Origin: Nonomuraea basaltis
GTDB lineage: Bacteria > Actinomycetota > Actinomycetes > Streptosporangiales > Streptosporangiaceae
Length of the DNA: 32,684 bases
Reading direction: 5' to 3'
Assembly (NCBI RefSeq): GCF_005893125.1
Contig: NZ_VCJS01000146.1
Location: 1-32,684 of the forward strand
Below the pieces are notes generated by a model that was given only the letters and a program-made list of their open reading frames with translations, was not told where the DNA came from and did not search any database. The first letter of the stretch is position 1. Every line of letters starts with the position of its first letter. A program made the translations under genes and the position numbers. Positions 16,341-22,963 of the stretch are shown piece after piece.

Positions 16341-17051
16341 GTGGCCGGGCCGCCGGGACACAGGCCGGCACGGGAGCCGCTCGCCGGCCGGACGTCTGGG
16401 CAGTGGCTGGTGCTGGCCCTGGCGGGTGTCGTGACGGTGGCCGGGGTGTCGCTGATCGGGTTCGGGCTGAGCGGGATCGTGGGTGGCGAGCCTGAGGCGG
16501 AGCCGGTCGCGACCGTACGGCAGGAGCCCGGGGCGGGGCCGATCACCGGCGTGCCGCTCACCAAGGTGGCCAAGCCCATGAAGGCCGCCCGGCCCACGGC
16601 CGTCTACATCCCGTCCGTCGGCGTGTCCGCCCCGCTGATGGAGCTGGGCCTGGACGCACGGGGCGGCATCCAGAACCCGCCGCTCGACTCCCCGAACCTC
16701 GCCGGCTGGTACCGCTACGGCCCCGTCCCCGGCCAGCGCGGCGCCGCCGTGATCACCGGGCATCTCGACACCAGAAGCGGCCCCGCCGTCTTCGCCCGCC
16801 TCAAGGACGTCAAGCGCGGCGACCAGGTCCAGGTGCTGCGCGCCGACCGCTCCGTGGCCGTCTTCGTCGTCGACAAGGTCGAGCACACGCCGAAGACGCG
16901 CTTCCCGGCCAAGAAGGTGTACGGCAAGCTCGCCTATCCGGGGCTGCGGCTGGTGACCTGCGGCGGGGCGTTCGACCGGCAGGCGCACAGCTACCGGGAG
17001 AACACGATCGTGTACGCGCACCTGGCGGCCCCGTACTATCCCGAGAGCTGA
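16341..17051 (+). CDS. class F sortase
   Basis: This 236-residue transpeptidase anchors proteins to the cell wall or assembles surface structures. An N-terminal membrane anchor lies at about residues 22-45, and the sortase barrel follows. Catalytic residues are His141 in ITGHLDT, Cys207 in LVTCGGAFD and Arg219 in SYRENTIVYA. The compact size and GGAFD after the Cys fit class F of actinobacteria. GTG 16341 is chosen, with AAGGAC about a dozen bases upstream. The gene follows the HPETG surface protein by 25 bases and is very likely its cognate enzyme. Its TGA abuts the TCA of the convergent acyl-CoA dehydrogenase gene with no space (TGATCA). Confidence 0.94.
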   Translation: MAGPPGHRPAREPLAGRTSGQWLVLALAGVVTVAGVSLIGFGLSGIVGGEPEAEPVATVRQEPGAGPITGVPLTKVAKPMKAARPTAVYIPSVGVSAPLMELGLDARGGIQNPPLDSPNLAGWYRYGPVPGQRGAAVITGHLDTRSGPAVFARLKDVKRGDQVQVLRADRSVAVFVVDKVEHTPKTRFPAKKVYGKLAYPGLRLVTCGGAFDRQAHSYRENTIVYAHLAAPYYPES

Positions 17052-19166
17052 TCACGGGTCGCGCGGCAGGCCCAGCGCACGCTCGGCGATGATGTTGAGC
17101 TGCACCTCCGTGGTGCCGCCGCCGATCGTGAACGCGCGGGTGGTGAGGATCATGCGGTTCCAATGGCGGTTCGCCGGGGCCAGGGACCAGCAGAACTCCG
17201 AGATCGCCTGCGTGTGCCGCATGCCGAGCAGCTTGCGGACGCTGGAGGCGGCGCCGGGGTCGGTGCCGGACAGCTTCGAGAGCGTCACGCGCAGGCCGAG
17301 CGCCGAGATGGCCTGGCCCTCCGCCCACAGGCGGCCCGCCTGCTCGCGCTGCGACTGCCGCAGCGGGGGCAGCCGCTCGATGAGCTCGACCATGTCGGTG
17401 TGCTGCGAGCCGGGGCCCCAGGAGTCGCCGAGCGCGACGCGTTCGTGGGACAGCGTGTCGCGGGCGACCCGCCAGCCCTCGTTGACTCCGCCGACGACCA
17501 GGCCGTCCGGTACGAAGACGTCGTCGAGGAACACCTCGTTGAAGATCTCGTCGCCGTTGATCTCCTTGAGCGGCCTGACGGTGACGCCAGGGGACGACAT
17601 GTCCACCAGGAAGTACGAAATGCCGTCATGCTTTGATTTTTCGGGAGAAGTCCGGGCGAGGCAGATGCCCCAATGCGCGTACTGCGCGAGGGACGTCCAG
17701 ATCTTCTGCCCGCTGAGCGACCACCCGCCCTCCACCTTCGTCGCCTTCGTGGACAGCCCGGCCAGGTCGGAGCCCGCGCCCGGCTCGCTGAACAACTGGC
17801 ACCACACGATCTCCCCGGTGAACGTCCTCGGCAGGAAGCGTTCCTGCTGCTCGCGGGTGCCGTACGTGACGATGGACGGGACCGCCCAGGCCGCGATGCC
17901 GAGGTTCGGCCGCTTGAGGTCGCGGAACTCCTGGTGAATGATCACCTGTTCGAGCGGCGAGGCGCCCCTGCCCCACGGTCTGGGCAGGTACGGCATGATC
18001 CAGCCCTCGTTCGCGAACCTGGCCGGCCTGGCCGCCGGCTCCTCGGCCCGCAGCGACTCCGACTCCGCCCTGATCGCGTCCCTGACGGCGGCGGCCTCCT
18101 CCGGCAGGTCCGGCTCCATCGCGCGCCGCGTGCCCGCCACCGCCAGCCCGGCCGCCTCCTCGGCCCACGGGCCCGGGTCGCCGGCCAGCATGCGGTCGGA
18201 CAGGGCCCGGCGGTAGTAGCGGTGGGCGTCGTGCTCGAAGGTGTAGCCGATGCCGCCGAGCACCTGAATCGCGTCCGCCGCACACCGAACCGCGGCATCG
18301 GACCCGAGCACCGCCGCCACCGCCACGGCCAGCCGCGTCTCGCCGGGGAGGGTCCTGCCGCCCTCGGCGGTGGGCGCGCCGGTGTCGGCGGGGGGCGTGC
18401 CGGTGGCGTCCATGGCTCTGGCGGCGTCCCACACGGCGGCGCGGGCCTGCTCCAGTGCCACCAGCGCGGCGGCGACCCGGTGCTTGACGCCCTGGAACTG
18501 CCCGATCGGGCGCCCGAACTGCTCGCGCACCTTGGCATGGTCGGCCGCCGTCGTGACGGCCCACGCCGCGACGCCGCACGCGTCGGCCCCGAGCAGCACC
18601 GCGGCGAGCTCCCGTACCGGCGGGTTGGCGAGCACCCGGTCGGCGGGCGGGGTCCGCCGGGGCGTCACGGAGCAGAGCGCCCGGTCGAGATCGACACCCT
18701 CGGCGGGATCCGCGGTGACGTCGTCGCGATCCAGCACCGCCCACGCGCCGCCGCCGACCGGCAGAAGGAAGAGATCGGCGTCAGGCGACCCCAGGGCGAG
18801 GGTCGCGGCACCCGTCTCGGCGGCGACCACGGCGCCCGTCGAGCCGTTGGCGGGAAGCGCGACGGCCGCGGTCATCGAGCCGTCGGCGAGTGCGGCGACC
18901 AGCTCCTCGTGGCGGCCGCCGAAGCGGGCGAGCACCGCCGACGCCAGGACGGTCGGCAGGTAAGGACCGGGGACGCGCCGCTCACCCAGCACCTCCAACG
19001 CGACGCACAACTCCAGGAGCCCGTACCCCTGCCCGCCCCACTCCTCCGCCAGATGCAGCCCCAGCAACCCCTGCCCGGCCAAGGCCGCGTGATCGACGGT
19101 CCGCTCCGCCAGCCCCCGTACGGAGGCGGCCAGCGCCAGATGTTCCTCGGTCAGCCCGATGCCCAT
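17052..19166 (-). CDS. fused two-domain acyl-CoA dehydrogenase (FadE34-like)
   Basis: This 704-residue flavoenzyme is two acyl-CoA dehydrogenases in one chain. The first half (about 1-330) ends with QVLGGIGYTFEHDAHRYYRRA, carrying the Glu expected for catalysis in the sterol/bile-acid side-chain ACADs. The second half (about 385-704) has the FAD-contacting LFSEPGAGSDLAGLSTKA, GQKIWTSLAQYAHW and a C-terminal TIGGGTTEVQLNIIAERALG. Actinobacterial side-chain ACADs (ChsE type) are alpha2beta2 heteromers. FadE34 of M. tuberculosis is a fused version of about the same length. The substrate is probably a bulky sterol-like or branched acyl-CoA; this is inference. It lies ten bases after the reductase gene and shares the TetR-controlled operon. 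Confidence 0.93.
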   Translation of the reverse strand: MGIGLTEEHLALAASVRGLAERTVDHAALAGQGLLGLHLAEEWGGQGYGLLELCVALEVLGERRVPGPYLPTVLASAVLARFGGRHEELVAALADGSMTAAVALPANGSTGAVVAAETGAATLALGSPDADLFLLPVGGGAWAVLDRDDVTADPAEGVDLDRALCSVTPRRTPPADRVLANPPVRELAAVLLGADACGVAAWAVTTAADHAKVREQFGRPIGQFQGVKHRVAAALVALEQARAAVWDAARAMDATGTPPADTGAPTAEGGRTLPGETRLAVAVAAVLGSDAAVRCAADAIQVLGGIGYTFEHDAHRYYRRALSDRMLAGDPGPWAEEAAGLAVAGTRRAMEPDLPEEAAAVRDAIRAESESLRAEEPAARPARFANEGWIMPYLPRPWGRGASPLEQVIIHQEFRDLKRPNLGIAAWAVPSIVTYGTREQQERFLPRTFTGEIVWCQLFSEPGAGSDLAGLSTKATKVEGGWSLSGQKIWTSLAQYAHWGICLARTSPEKSKHDGISYFLVDMSSPGVTVRPLKEINGDEIFNEVFLDDVFVPDGLVVGGVNEGWRVARDTLSHERVALGDSWGPGSQHTDMVELIERLPPLRQSQREQAGRLWAEGQAISALGLRVTLSKLSGTDPGAASSVRKLLGMRHTQAISEFCWSLAPANRHWNRMILTTRAFTIGGGTTEVQLNIIAERALGLPRDP

Positions 19167-19176
19167 GCGTCCGAAT

Positions 19177-20220
19177 CTAGAAGCTTATTCGGTTGAACTC
19201 CAGTGCGTTCTCGACGCGAAGCCCGAGGTCCTCCGGGACGGACGCCAGGGCGGGAAGCTGGTCGAGGTGGTGAACGCCAGGCGGGAGCCGGCCGTCGAGA
19301 AGGGCACGGGTCACGTGGGCGGCCACGAGACCGGTGTAGCGGCTCTGCTCGCGCCCGGCCAGCGCGTACGCAGCACGCCGGTCGCCCAGGTAGGCGTCCG
19401 CGCGCACCGCGAACCGGTCACCACCCATGTGGACCCGGGAGAGCACTGCTGTCAGCGCCCGCCGCACCTGGGCATGACGGGCGGCCCCGCTGAGCGCGAA
19501 CAGGCCGGCGGTCAGCGGCGCCGAGTCCAGGCACAGCCGGGTCGTCACCACGGGCACGCCGAGAGTGCGGCGGAGGGTGTGCTGATCGGAGAAGGGGAAC
19601 GGGTGAGCGGTACGCGTACCGAACCCGGGCAACTCCACCCGCAGGGGCGCGCCGTCCGGACGGGTGGCGAGCTGGCCGACCGTCCAGCGGACGGCGTCCG
19701 CGCCATGACGTTCACCCGCGCCGAGCAGCACGGTCAGGTCGATCCGGTCGGCGCCGCCGAGCGCGTCGTGGGCGCGGCGGGCCAGCAGGTTCGTCAGCCC
19801 GGGCGCCACGCCGACGCTGAGCACGGCGGTCGCCTCCGCCGTCTTCAGCCCCTCGACCTGGGCGAGCAGGCGATAGGAAGCGCCCACGTCGACCAGGTGG
19901 ACACCCTGGCCGAGGCAGACGCGCGCGACGGTCGCGTCAGGGGGCTCCACGCACAGCACGACCACGCCGATCTGGTGCTGCTCCAGAACCCGCGCGAACC
20001 CGTCGGCGTCGGTGACGTCCACCCTGGCCGCGGCGCCCCCTGCCGTACCCGCGGAGCCGCCGCCATCGGTTGCCGCGATCGCCTCGGCCAGCCTGGAAGC
20101 CTTGGCCAGGTCGCGGCCCGCAGGGACGACACGACCAGGAAACCAGCCCGCCAGCGTCTTGACGACGTGGACCCCGACGGCGCCGTACCCGCCTACCACC
20201 AGAACGTTCACTAGAGCCAT
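19177..20220 (-). CDS. saccharopine dehydrogenase-like NAD(P)-binding reductase
   Basis: This 347-residue protein begins with a Rossmann dinucleotide-binding loop, VLVVGGYGAVGVHVV, and continues with the saccharopine-dehydrogenase-family pattern: DVTDADGFARVL, VVLCVEPPDATVARVCL and HLVDVGASY. Its C-terminal domain (LSVGVAPGLTNLLARRA and onward) is like that of trans-acting enoyl reductases and related uncharacterised oxidoreductases. It is probably soluble. Position between tetR and a fused acyl-CoA dehydrogenase suggests work on a lipid or acyl-CoA intermediate rather than lysine metabolism. ATG 20220 has no Shine-Dalgarno. A promoter with the operator inside it lies directly upstream, so the transcript may be leaderless. 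Confidence 0.9.
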   Translation of the reverse strand: MALVNVLVVGGYGAVGVHVVKTLAGWFPGRVVPAGRDLAKASRLAEAIAATDGGGSAGTAGGAAARVDVTDADGFARVLEQHQIGVVVLCVEPPDATVARVCLGQGVHLVDVGASYRLLAQVEGLKTAEATAVLSVGVAPGLTNLLARRAHDALGGADRIDLTVLLGAGERHGADAVRWTVGQLATRPDGAPLRVELPGFGTRTAHPFPFSDQHTLRRTLGVPVVTTRLCLDSAPLTAGLFALSGAARHAQVRRALTAVLSRVHMGGDRFAVRADAYLGDRRAAYALAGREQSRYTGLVAAHVTRALLDGRLPPGVHHLDQLPALASVPEDLGLRVENALEFNRISF

Positions 20221-20228
20221 ACTCTAAG

Positions 20229-20256
20229 AAAATCACTAGAGTGGCACTTTAGTCAA
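20229..20256 (-). promoter_or_regulatory. promoter with TetR operator (copy 1) of the reductase-ACAD operon
   Basis: On the minus strand, TTGACT (20256-20251) and GATTTT (20234-20229) are 16 bases apart, and the ATG comes eight bases later. The spacer holds the dyad CACTAGAG-TGGCA-CTTTAGTC (plus strand, 20234-20254). The same dyad recurs in front of tetR. Placement between -35 and -10 is classic for repression. Confidence 0.7.
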
Positions 20257-20269
20257 CCCGGGATCCACT

Positions 20270-20887
20270 TCAGCCGATCAGCTGCCGCGCGAGCGCGTCG
20301 ACGGCCCAGCGCTCCCAGTCCTCCTGGGCCCAACCGCGCTCATGCACGAGCAGGTGGTAACACTCGGGGGCGAGCGTGGCCAGCATGATGTCGGCGGCCC
20401 TGGCCGGGTTGGCGCGCAGGGCGGTCTTGGCGGCGAGCGCGCCGGCGAAGACCATGAGGACGGTGTGCCGCTGCGCGATGTTGGTCCGCCACAGCTCGGC
20501 GATCTCCGGATCCACGGCCGCCGCCGACCGCACCACCTCCAGAAGCGGCGCCACCCTGGCATGGATCCGCACCGCCCCCTTGACCAGTTGTTCGACCAGC
20601 TCCTCCGGCGGCGCGGAGAGCGCCTCGGCCACCCACGGCCGGTCGAGGGTGGCGACCGGCGCCGTGTCGCCCGCGACCTCCACGTCCAGCAACTCGGACA
20701 GGATGGCCCGCTTTGTGGCGAACGTGAAGTACAGCGTCTGCACCGCCACGCCGGCCTCGGTCGCGATGGCCTGCATGGTCGTGGCCGTGTAGCCGCGCTC
20801 CACGAACAACGACCTGGCCGCCGCCAGCATCCGCACTCGTGTGGCGGCGGCCTTCGCCGCCCGTACCCCGGTCCTCGACGTCGCCAC
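20270..20887 (-). CDS. TetR-family transcriptional regulator
   Basis: This protein of about 205 residues has the TetR N-terminal DNA-binding domain: LAAARSLFVERGYTATTMQAIATEAGVAVQTLYFTFATKRAIL. A divergent ligand-binding C-terminal domain follows. An open frame extends to GTG 20914, but that codon lies inside the operator. GTG 20887 has GGAGG five bases upstream and is the better start. Two identical-layout 21-base dyads flank the gene, one at its own promoter and one before the downstream reductase. It therefore probably represses itself and the reductase/acyl-CoA dehydrogenase genes until an acyl-CoA-type ligand appears. The ligand is inference. Confidence 0.92.
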   Translation of the reverse strand: MATSRTGVRAAKAAATRVRMLAAARSLFVERGYTATTMQAIATEAGVAVQTLYFTFATKRAILSELLDVEVAGDTAPVATLDRPWVAEALSAPPEELVEQLVKGAVRIHARVAPLLEVVRSAAAVDPEIAELWRTNIAQRHTVLMVFAGALAAKTALRANPARAADIMLATLAPECYHLLVHERGWAQEDWERWAVDALARQLIG

Positions 20888-20911
20888 CCGAACCTCCACC
20901 TTCCCTGTCGC

Positions 20912-20932
20912 CACTAAAGCATTACTCTAGTG
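20912..20932. promoter_or_regulatory. TetR operator copy 2 at the tetR promoter
   Basis: CACTAAAG-CATTA-CTCTAGTG is an imperfect dyad whose reverse complement matches copy 1 (CACTAGAG-N5-CTTTAGT). It overlaps a possible -10 box TAGAGT (minus strand, 20929-20924). A poor -35, TTTTTC, lies 17 bases upstream of that. This suggests autoregulation. Confidence 0.72.
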
Positions 20933-20955
20933 AAGAAGGGTGGCCGGAAAAACCG

Positions 20956-20986
20956 TTGGCCGTATGCTGCCCCGCCTCGCTACCCT
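20956..20986 (+). promoter_or_regulatory. possible promoter of the leader ORF/RNHCP operon
   Basis: TTGGCC at 20956-20961 and TACCCT at 20981-20986 have a long 19-base spacer. It is the best candidate in the 350-base gap before the RNHCP genes. Confidence is low. Confidence 0.3.
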
Positions 20987-21048
20987 CGCACGTGTCCGAA
21001 TCGGTGGAGCATGTGGGCGGTCATCCTGCCCTGGAGGGGAGTGAATTA

Positions 21049-21120
21049 ATGCCTGGCACCGCGCCAAGTGCGCCTCGACGTGCCGCGGGCGACTTCCTGC
21101 CTCTGAAGCATCACACCTGA
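21049..21120 (+). CDS. 23-residue leader-like ORF before RNHCP genes
   Basis: ATG 21049 follows GGAGGGGAG with good spacing, one of the best ribosome-binding sites in the window. The frame encodes 23 residues beginning MPGTAPSAPRRAAGDF and ending LKHHT. It lies about 120 bases upstream of the first RNHCP gene on the same strand. It has no signal peptide and no Cys. It may be a regulatory leader peptide or a real small protein. The strong Shine-Dalgarno is seen directly; the function is not known. Confidence 0.42.
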   Translation: MPGTAPSAPRRAAGDFLPLKHHT

Positions 21121-21241
21121 ATTCGTGAACGCCTGACAGGCCGGACTGCCTGCTGTACCAGCACGCCCGCGTACACCCGCGAGGCTCGCTCGGCGCTCCC
21201 TTGCTGCCCTGATCGATTGTTTCCGGCAAGGAGTACCCAGG

Positions 21242-21610
21242 TTGTCCACCAACGGCAAACCTCGTTCCATCGTCAACACCGAGACGTTCCAGTGCGTACG
21301 CTGCGGCCTGACCGTGACGGCGACCGCACCGGACGGCACCCGCCGCAACCACTGCCCGAGCTGCCTGCACTCGCAGCACGTGCTCGACCGCGTGGAGGGC
21401 GGCCCCTCGGAGTGCCGGTCGCGGATGATCCCGATCTCGATCGCGGTCCTCCGCACCGGCGACTGGATGATCATCCATCGCTGCACCCGGTGCGGTGAGC
21501 TGACGTCCAACCCCATCTGCGGGGACGACAACCAGCTCATCCTCATGCGCATGGCGGTACGCCCGCTCGCGCAGCCGCCGTTCCCGCTCGAGGCGTTCGG
21601 CGACCTGTGA
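21242..21610 (+). CDS. RNHCP-domain zinc-ribbon protein 1
   Basis: This 122-residue protein carries the RNHCP signature at residues 35-39 within a cysteine-rich fold. The Cys pairs are Cys18/Cys21, Cys38/Cys41 and Cys81/Cys84, plus Cys58 and Cys93, enough for two zinc sites. The middle is a beta-rich segment IPISIAVLRTGDWMIIHRC, and it ends with CGDDNQLILMRMAVRPLA. The RNHCP family has no established biochemical function. TTG 21242 is a confident start: AAGGAG sits eight bases upstream and no other start fits. The second RNHCP gene begins one base after its stop, so the two are translationally coupled. Confidence 0.9.
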   Translation: MSTNGKPRSIVNTETFQCVRCGLTVTATAPDGTRRNHCPSCLHSQHVLDRVEGGPSECRSRMIPISIAVLRTGDWMIIHRCTRCGELTSNPICGDDNQLILMRMAVRPLAQPPFPLEAFGDL

Positions 21611-21611
21611 C

Positions 21612-22013
21612 ATGCCCAGAAGGAACCCGGGCCGGGAAAGGCCGCAACGGCGCAAAAAGGCACATCAGAGGGAACCCGGCGACGCGTTCCGCTGTGCCGG
21701 GTGCCGGCTGGACGTGCCCATGTCCGCGCCCGGCACCGCGCACCGCAACCACTGCCCGCACTGCCTGACCAGTCTGCACGTCGACCACCGGATCCCGGGG
21801 GACCGGCAGGCGGGCTGCAGGGGCCGGATGGCGGCGCTGAGCGTCACCGTCCGGCAGGACGGGGAGTGGCTGATCATCCATCACTGCCAGTCATGCGGCG
21901 GGCTCAGCGCCAACCGCATCGCGGGCGACGACAACGCGCTGGCGCTGCTCCGCATCGCCATCCGCCCGCTGTCCGACAGTCGCCTGCCGGTCAGCGCCCT
22001 GCTCGCCCTCTAG
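21612..22013 (+). CDS. RNHCP-domain zinc-ribbon protein 2 (tandem paralogue)
   Basis: This 133-residue paralogue of the preceding protein has a basic N-terminal extension (first 20 residues with many Arg and Lys). RNHCP is at residues 45-49. Cys28/Cys31, Cys48/Cys51, Cys69 and Cys92/Cys95 are kept, but the last Cys of the sister (before GDDN) is replaced: NRIAGDDN here against NPICGDDN there. The second metal site may therefore differ. ATG 21612 is one base after the upstream TGA. A strong hairpin terminator begins two bases after its TAG. The basic tail could bind RNA or DNA, which is inference. The pair looks like a duplication followed by divergence. Confidence 0.9.
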   Translation: MPRRNPGRERPQRRKKAHQREPGDAFRCAGCRLDVPMSAPGTAHRNHCPHCLTSLHVDHRIPGDRQAGCRGRMAALSVTVRQDGEWLIIHHCQSCGGLSANRIAGDDNALALLRIAIRPLSDSRLPVSALLAL

Positions 22014-22014
22014 A

Positions 22015-22063
22015 CCCGGCTCCTCGCCGGGGCCGCCGCGTGCGACCCCGGCGAGGAGCCGGG
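22015..22063 (+). terminator. strong terminator hairpin of the RNHCP operon
   Basis: CCCGGCTCCTCGCCGGGG (22015-22032) pairs perfectly over 18 bases with 22046-22063 around a 13-base loop. It starts right after the stop codon. No U-run follows. Confidence 0.85.
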
Positions 22064-22314
22064 CTACCTGGCGACTACACCCTGGTGACGTCATGAGCGG
22101 CTACACGACCGTTCCGTACACGATCGCCTACGCCAACGAACTCGTCACCGACCCGACCCGAGCAACGGCCTGATCCCATGGCCCGTCACCAAGACCGTGT
22201 TCGAGGGGGAGCCCAAGCGCTCGGCGACGGCTCGCGAGGAGGCACAAGGTGAGCCGCCGTCCAGCCCCACCCGCGTCAGCTCAGCCGCGCCCAGCGCGGC
22301 CATACAACGCGAAG
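22064..22314. other. non-coding or decayed stretch, no gene supported
   Basis: A 26-codon frame at 22094-22174 (starting MSGYTTVPYTIAYANELV) shifts into another open frame reading GLIPWPVTKTVFEGEPKRS near 22170-22220. The two read like halves of one protein broken by a frameshift. I do not recognise it and no ribosome-binding site is convincing. Treat it as possible pseudogene debris. Confidence 0.25.
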
Positions 22315-22356
22315 AAGCCCTCCGCTTCTGGTCTGAAGACCAGAAGCGGAGGGCTT
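22315..22356. terminator. 19-bp-stem terminator, usable on both strands
   Basis: AAGCCCTCCGCTTCTGGTC (22315-22333) and its perfect complement at 22338-22356 enclose the tetraloop TGAA, and T-rich bases follow on the plus side. On the minus strand it lies 30 bases after the stop of the small secreted-peptide gene, which it probably terminates. Confidence 0.85.
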
Positions 22357-22386
22357 TCGCATCACCCGGGGAGGGTGGATGTCCAG

Positions 22387-22563
22387 TCACATCAGGCGGG
22401 CGTTTTCCTGGGTGGCCCAAATCTTGTCGTCGGGCGTGTCGCCCCCCGTGATTCTCACGCTGTCGATGCTCCAGTAGTCCGTGCCCGCGTCAGCGACAGC
22501 CGGTGACGCGGCGACACCGCCGATAACGAAAGCGGCCAGCAGACCAACGGCAATACGGCGCAT
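22387..22563 (-). CDS. small secreted peptide precursor (58 aa)
   Basis: ATG 22563 opens a 58-codon frame. GGGGGA lies just upstream. The protein has a textbook Sec signal peptide: a basic MRR start, a hydrophobic core IAVGLLAAFVIGGVAA and the cleavage-like SPAVADA. The mature part of about 33 residues begins near GTDYWSIDSVRITGG and ends ATQENARLM. It has no Cys and no recognised domain. A strong hairpin follows the stop. A signal peptide, ribosome-binding site and terminator together support a real gene despite its size. It could be an exported signalling or cell-surface peptide, or the intact N-terminus of a shortened secreted protein. Confidence 0.68.
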   Translation of the reverse strand: MRRIAVGLLAAFVIGGVAASPAVADAGTDYWSIDSVRITGGDTPDDKIWATQENARLM

Positions 22564-22724
22564 ACGTCCCCCAACGAATCCCGATTCTGATCAGTTCGGT
22601 ACACGTCGAGCCTGGCAGACGCCCTGGTCGCGCGACGAGCGGGAATCCTGCCGTTGTTCGCCGCTTTCCTGCCATGGTCCCTGACAGCACGAACAGGAGC
22701 CGGGCCACCCGCAGGCGACCCGCC

Positions 22725-22913
22725 CTATACGCCTGGGAGCCGGTTGGCGGACCGCTCCATGCGGTCCTGGACGACTGGATCCTGTTGGCCGAGCCACTCG
22801 CAGAGGAACCGGATGGACTCGTTGTAGATCTCGATCGTCCGGGTGGCCTTGTTCGCCGCCCGGAGATCGCGGGAGGACGACTTCGCCAGGTCCTCAAGGC
22901 GCTCCGCAAACAC
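22725..22913 (-). pseudogene. N-terminal remnant of a tyrosine recombinase/integrase
   Basis: A 62-residue frame from GTG 22913 contains SSRDLRAANKATRTIEIYN followed by ESIRFLCEWLGQQ. This reads like the SAM-like core-binding domain that starts XerC/D and phage integrases. It stops at TAG 22725, before any catalytic domain, and no Arg-His-x-x-Arg motifs can be found in the following bases in any frame. No Shine-Dalgarno is evident, and an in-frame TGA lies three codons upstream. It is best read as debris of an integrated element. The 22564-22724 stretch between it and the secreted-peptide gene holds nothing recognisable. Confidence 0.6.
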
Positions 22914-22963
22914 GGTCCATGGTCATCTGGCGACTTTGCGCCACGCTACCCCGTATCGCCAGC

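Noticed and set aside
20888..20914. GTG 20914 as the tetR start
   Set aside because: The codon lies inside the duplicated operator and has no ribosome-binding site, while GTG 20887 has GGAGG at proper distance.
22145..22420. 91-codon minus-strand frame downstream of the secreted-peptide gene
   Set aside because: It runs through a perfect 19-bp terminator stem and has no ribosome-binding site or family-like pattern.
22490..22909. 139-codon minus-strand frame overlapping the integrase remnant and secreted peptide
   Set aside because: Ser/Arg-rich translation in a different frame from the recognisable recombinase segment and from the signal peptide.
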